Both the position numbers and the translations under genes were made by a program. DNA of 64,000 nucleotides from Paraburkholderia ginsengiterrae (GTDB lineage: Bacteria > Pseudomonadota > Gammaproteobacteria > Burkholderiales > Burkholderiaceae): NCBI RefSeq assembly GCF_001645125.1, contig NZ_LXKA01000165.1, forward strand, positions 62,001 through 126,000. Direction: 5' to 3'. Shown here one piece after another: positions 61,701-64,000 of the stretch. Below the pieces are notes generated by a model. It was not told the origin of the DNA and searched no databases. It saw nothing but the letters and a program-made list of their open reading frames with translations. Positions within the stretch are counted from its first letter, which is position 1, and every line of letters starts with the position of its first letter.

Positions 61701-63482
61701 CCGTATAACCCGGCTTATGCGCAGCCGGCGCCTTATCCGCAACAGGCGCCCTACCCGCAGCAGCAGCCATACCCGCAGCAGGCGCAGTACGGCGCACCGG
61801 ACGGCTATGCGGCCACGCCATGGCCGATGTCGCCGGCCGCGCGTCAAGCGCAGGCCAACGCCGGTTCAATGCAATCGCAGCCGTATGCCACGCCAGGCAC
61901 GAATACAAAACGCACGGCCGGCAAGAAGCAAAGCGCGTCGAAGAGCAGCCGCAGCGCATCCGCCGCGTATGCCCAGGCGCCGTACGGGCAGCAACAGGGC
62001 TATGCGCAGCAACAGCAGCCCTACTACGGCCAGCAGGCGTATCCGCAGCAACAGCAGGGCTACGCGCAGCAGCCGTATCAGCCTTACCAACCGTATCCGC
62101 CGCAGCAACAGGCGTATGCGAATCAGGGCTACTATGCGCAACAGCAGCCGTACATTCCGCAGCCGCCGGCCGGCTACGCCCAACCGTACTACCCGCAGCA
62201 ACCCGGCGCGAACGGCGGCGCCACCTATGCGCAATCGAACGCAGCCAACGCGCAGACGCTCGGCGTCGCCGAAGAACTGGCGCAGGTCAATCGCGAGCAG
62301 TCGAGCACCGTGTCGGGCGGGATCGTGTTCCGCAACCGCAGCGGCGAGGACGGCCTGTCGAACCTCACTGACATCGAAGCACCGATCCAGGGGCGCATCA
62401 AAGCGGGCAACGGCCACGTCGTGGTCACGGCCACGCCTGTCACGCTCGACGCCGGCACCGCGGCCGGCAACGTGTCGACGCTCTCGCGGTTCGGCGCCGG
62501 CCTGTCCAACAGCACGTCCGCGACGGCGGCGGTGGCCGGCAACAATACTTACGGCAGCCAGACGGCGACCGGTGTGGGACTCTCAGTCGGATATGAAGGC
62601 CGCAGCCTCAGCGGCGATGTCGGGGTGACGCCGATCGGCTTCCGCGAGACGAACATCGTGGGCGGCGCACAATACAACGGGGCCATCACAGACAAAGTGA
62701 CGTACTCGATCGCCGTCGCGCGCCGCGCGGTGACCGACAGCCTGCTCTCCTACGCGGGCACGCGCGACGCCGGGTCCGGCCTCGAATGGGGCGGCGTGAC
62801 CTCGTTGGGCGGCCTCGCCAGCCTGGCATGGGACGACGGCACGAGCGGCCTGTACGTGAATGGGGGTTATCAGCACTACACGGGCCATAACGTCGAGAGC
62901 AATAACGCCTTCAAGGGCGGCGGCGGCGTCTACACGCGCCTGCTGAAAGACGCCGACCAGACGCTCACGATCGGTGTGAATACAACATGGATGGGCTACA
63001 ACAACAACCTGTCGTACTTCACGTATGGCCAGGGCGGTTATTTCAGCCCGCAACAATACGTGATCCTGAACTTGCCGGTCGAGTGGACCGGGCGCAACGG
63101 CCCATTCACGTACGACGTGAAGGGATCGATCGGCGTGCAGCATTACCGCCAGGATGCGTCAAATTACTTCCCGCTGGGTGACAGCGCCAGCTTGCAAGCC
63201 ACCGCTGCGGCCAACGCCAAACTCATCGGCAGCGCGGTGCAAAGCGGCGCGGTCTATCCTGGCCAGAGCAAGACCGGCGTGTCGTATTCAGTCAGCGCGG
63301 TAGGCGAATATCAGCTGGCGCCGCAACTGGCGTTCGGGGCGACTGCTTCGCTCGGCAATGCTTATGAATACCGCGAGTGGCTTGCAGCCGTGTATGTGCG
63401 GTACAGCTTCAACAAGCAGACGGGCTTGCAGCCGTTCCCGCCCGCGCCGCTCAGCTCGCCTTATCTGTCGTTGTCGAATTGA
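58731..63482 (+). CDS. bcsC: BcsC, TPR/outer-membrane porin subunit for cellulose export
   Basis: A 1583-residue protein with a signal peptide (about 1-37), many TPR repeats (about 45-860; for example ALNPSDVTAQVLLGEMLLANGDPVGAEQAYRMAL) and a C-terminal BCSC_C beta-barrel (about 1175-1583, ending SSPYLSLSN). Typical BcsC proteins are about 1150-1300 residues. The excess is an extraordinary Pro/Gln/Tyr/Ala-rich segment at about residues 904-1170 between the TPRs and the barrel. The TPR domain spans the periplasm and the barrel exports the glucan. The start at 58731 overlaps the bcsZ end. Last gene of the operon, followed by a stem-loop. Confidence 0.95.
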   Translation: MRLNALALSLRLALSVTAVCSVCYLAAGSPDVLAQASKDPLNVLIDQGKYWQSHQRGDLAEQAWLKVLRLDPKQPDALFGMGMVLADRKDGAGAQQYLARLKAVAPNYPNIDELGRRLGESSLRDQTVNDARRLAQSGQSASAVEEYQRALNGKPATPQLQLEYYQALSATPQGWDQARRGLEQLARDNPDDPRYGLAYAQHLTYRDVTRREGIARLQKLASDSTVGAAAKKSWRQALLWLDARPSDSALYEAYLQTAPDDAAVKARFDSMVSQDKTARERGQENAATDARGRTIADGFAALDRNDVATARTKFSAVLANSPNDTDALGGMGIAALKQERFAEARTYLERASRNGNPARWKTALDSATYWTYTSDAIGARSNGEYAKAKSLFERAIALNPSDVTAQVLLGEMLLANGDPVGAEQAYRMALRRQADNPDAIRGLVGALAAQGRGDEALQFANQLNSEQQSKAGGINRLRGEAQAAQARAAEARGDLGSARSLFEDALLNTPDDPWLRLDLARIYVRQGAVANARSMMDGLLAAHPDMTDALYASALLSAETQDWSTGLAQLDRIPVAQRTDAMTTLQHRLWVHQQADLAARMARSGQTQQALATLRAAEPVAGNSPELIGVIAAAYQQAGDPNRALGLVRAAMNAAPGNTDLLLQYAGILSATQQEAELGMVMRRLAATPLTPQQRTDFANLNLGIVIKQCDTVRQRGDLASAYDVIAPWLAAMPDNPDLQAALGRLYSTAGDDRNALASYRVALQRKPDDLNLLQATISAATGAKQFSYAESLAQQALNAAPGDPGVLATVGRMYRAEGKLSLASTYLQRALVAANTPLMANAPRNPASNVPRGWEAAMRRIGATPLPGTNPFEGKTATVTPSDADNAALAGGNVSAARASLPYSQSSLPTQTVPNYPPPAQPAPYVAPYTAPAQPYTPNAAPAALPYNAPRPGAGAGDYGQETYGSSQSGAPLQPYPGQGQPPVQQAPQPYNPAYAQPAPYPQQAPYPQQQPYPQQAQYGAPDGYAATPWPMSPAARQAQANAGSMQSQPYATPGTNTKRTAGKKQSASKSSRSASAAYAQAPYGQQQGYAQQQQPYYGQQAYPQQQQGYAQQPYQPYQPYPPQQQAYANQGYYAQQQPYIPQPPAGYAQPYYPQQPGANGGATYAQSNAANAQTLGVAEELAQVNREQSSTVSGGIVFRNRSGEDGLSNLTDIEAPIQGRIKAGNGHVVVTATPVTLDAGTAAGNVSTLSRFGAGLSNSTSATAAVAGNNTYGSQTATGVGLSVGYEGRSLSGDVGVTPIGFRETNIVGGAQYNGAITDKVTYSIAVARRAVTDSLLSYAGTRDAGSGLEWGGVTSLGGLASLAWDDGTSGLYVNGGYQHYTGHNVESNNAFKGGGGVYTRLLKDADQTLTIGVNTTWMGYNNNLSYFTYGQGGYFSPQQYVILNLPVEWTGRNGPFTYDVKGSIGVQHYRQDASNYFPLGDSASLQATAAANAKLIGSAVQSGAVYPGQSKTGVSYSVSAVGEYQLAPQLAFGATASLGNAYEYREWLAAVYVRYSFNKQTGLQPFPPAPLSSPYLSLSN
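61441..62240 (+). repeat. bcsC: Pro/Gln/Tyr-rich low-complexity repeat within bcsC
   Basis: About 270 codons encode irregular repeats such as PYPQQAPYPQQQPYPQQ, YGQQQGYAQQQQPYYGQQ and PQQQQGYAQQPYQPYQPY. Codons for Gln (CAG/CAA) and Tyr are dense and the DNA repeats CAGCAG-like units that could slip. The protein segment would be disordered and sits between the periplasmic TPR stalk and the outer-membrane barrel. Confidence 0.9.
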
Positions 63483-63495
63483 TGAGTTCGTGGCC

Positions 63496-63548
63496 GCCGG
63501 CAAATGCTTTCAGCAATCAATTGAAATAAAACTGAAAGCATATCCGGC
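63496..63548 (+). terminator. Extended stem-loop just after bcsC
   Basis: ATGCTTTCAG (63504-63513) pairs with CTGAAAGCAT (63532-63541), and an outer stem GCCGG (63496-63500) pairs with CCGGC (63544-63548). It begins 14 nt after the bcsC stop. No T-run follows, so it may be a Rho-dependent end, an mRNA-stabilising structure or an attenuator before the downstream lipoprotein gene. Confidence 0.55.
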
Positions 63549-63649
63549 GCCACTAATTCAGATTAAACGGATGCATTCCGTCAGTACTTAAGATTTATTT
63601 TCCTGTGCCGATATAAACATAATCCACCCAACAATTCATTGAGGGATTT

Positions 63650-64000
63650 ATGTTTCGCATCGTCATCGCCGCACTATTCACCGCGCTGCTCGCGGGCTGC
63701 AATACCACCTTGCATGTAGACAAGCCGGATCCCACGTCCGGCCTTTACGCCACCCATACCGTGCTCAAACCGGCTGACGTTCGAGTCGCCGACAAATTCG
63801 ATCCCGCTTATACGGAAATGGTTTATCTGAAGATCGACGCGGAGCGCCCGAACCCGCGCTTTGTCGATTTCTTCATGGCGGCTTTCAAGGAAATGCACAC
63901 GTTCAAGAAGATCGTGACAAAGGACGATTTGCAGGCCATCGTCATTGAACGCAATCTTGGCAGCAAAGTGCCGAGCGTGTCGGATCTGGTCGGATTGAAC
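63650..64000 (+). CDS. Lipoprotein, partial (runs off the right edge)
   Basis: 117 codons visible, no stop. The signal peptide MFRIVIAALFTALLAGC has a lipobox with Cys17. TGAGGG lies 5 nt before the ATG. The mature part (NTTLHVDKPDPTSGLYATHTVLKPADVRVADKFDPAYTEM...) is not a domain I recognise. It follows bcsC by 167 bp and the stem-loop, so co-transcription with bcs is possible but not shown. Confidence 0.75.
   Translation, partial: MFRIVIAALFTALLAGCNTTLHVDKPDPTSGLYATHTVLKPADVRVADKFDPAYTEMVYLKIDAERPNPRFVDFFMAAFKEMHTFKKIVTKDDLQAIVIERNLGSKVPSVSDLVGLN

Noticed and set aside
1-64000. CRISPR arrays, prophage or intact insertion sequences
   Set aside because: No regularly spaced repeats, transposase or phage structural genes were seen. 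The only long inverted repeat (25315-25356) has no associated transposase.

Overview
The window looks like a stretch of a high-GC betaproteobacterial genome, most likely Paraburkholderia/Burkholderia. The grounds are codon and GC use, a complete hpa operon with HpaR, a bcsD-bcsP-bcsQ-bcsA-bcsB-bcsZ-bcsC cellulose operon, and many small regulator/enzyme pairs. The accessory metabolic content would suit a secondary chromosome, but that is inference. I see no rRNA, tRNA, CRISPR array, phage or intact insertion sequence.

Left part (about 1-20,000), almost all on the minus strand: a carbohydrate island. It holds a GH74-type xyloglucanase-like lipoprotein, a chemoreceptor, an alginate-lyase-fold/FnIII/LamG lipoprotein and a PL5 (AlgL-like) lyase. 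Upstream of these in transcription order lies a sugar gene set: ABC importer (ATPase, permease, binding protein), aldo/keto reductase, COG3618 lactonase, LgoD-like L-galactonate 5-dehydrogenase, UxaB-like reductase, UxaA altronate dehydratase, a small unknown gene and a RhaM-type mutarotase. A divergent FCD-type GntR regulator sits at the head, with a promoter whose -35 box lies inside a perfect inverted repeat. Read together, the enzymes spell an oxidative L-galactose route: L-galactose, lactone, L-galactonate, D-tagaturonate, D-altronate, 2-keto-3-deoxy-gluconate. This is the most interesting system in the window. L-fucose is the main alternative substrate.

Middle part (about 20,000-41,000): short, mostly unrelated units. 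They include an alpha/beta hydrolase, EthD, secreted and Ig-like proteins, DUF1330, SDR/NTF2-like/LysR, ArsR plus an Old Yellow Enzyme, GNAT, DedA, VOC, YbjQ and a prohibitin-like protein. A MarR/isochorismatase-like/MFS operon has tandem operators and ends at a bidirectional terminator shared with the convergent mmsA. A sulfotransferase-like gene, a LysR, and a HAD plus D-threonine-aldolase-like pair follow.

Right part (41,042-64,000): the homoprotocatechuate meta-cleavage operon hpaG1-G2-E-D-F-H-I, with divergent hpaR and a textbook operator at its promoter. Then comes a c-di-GMP GGDEF-EAL gene on the minus strand, broken by an in-frame TAG exactly in the EAL signature. Divergent from it runs the bcs cellulose synthesis operon on the plus strand. 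BcsP (BcsR-like head, proline-rich tail), BcsQ and the PilZ-bearing BcsA are translationally coupled by ATGA overlaps, and BcsC carries a long Pro/Gln/Tyr-rich linker. A lipoprotein gene runs off the right edge.
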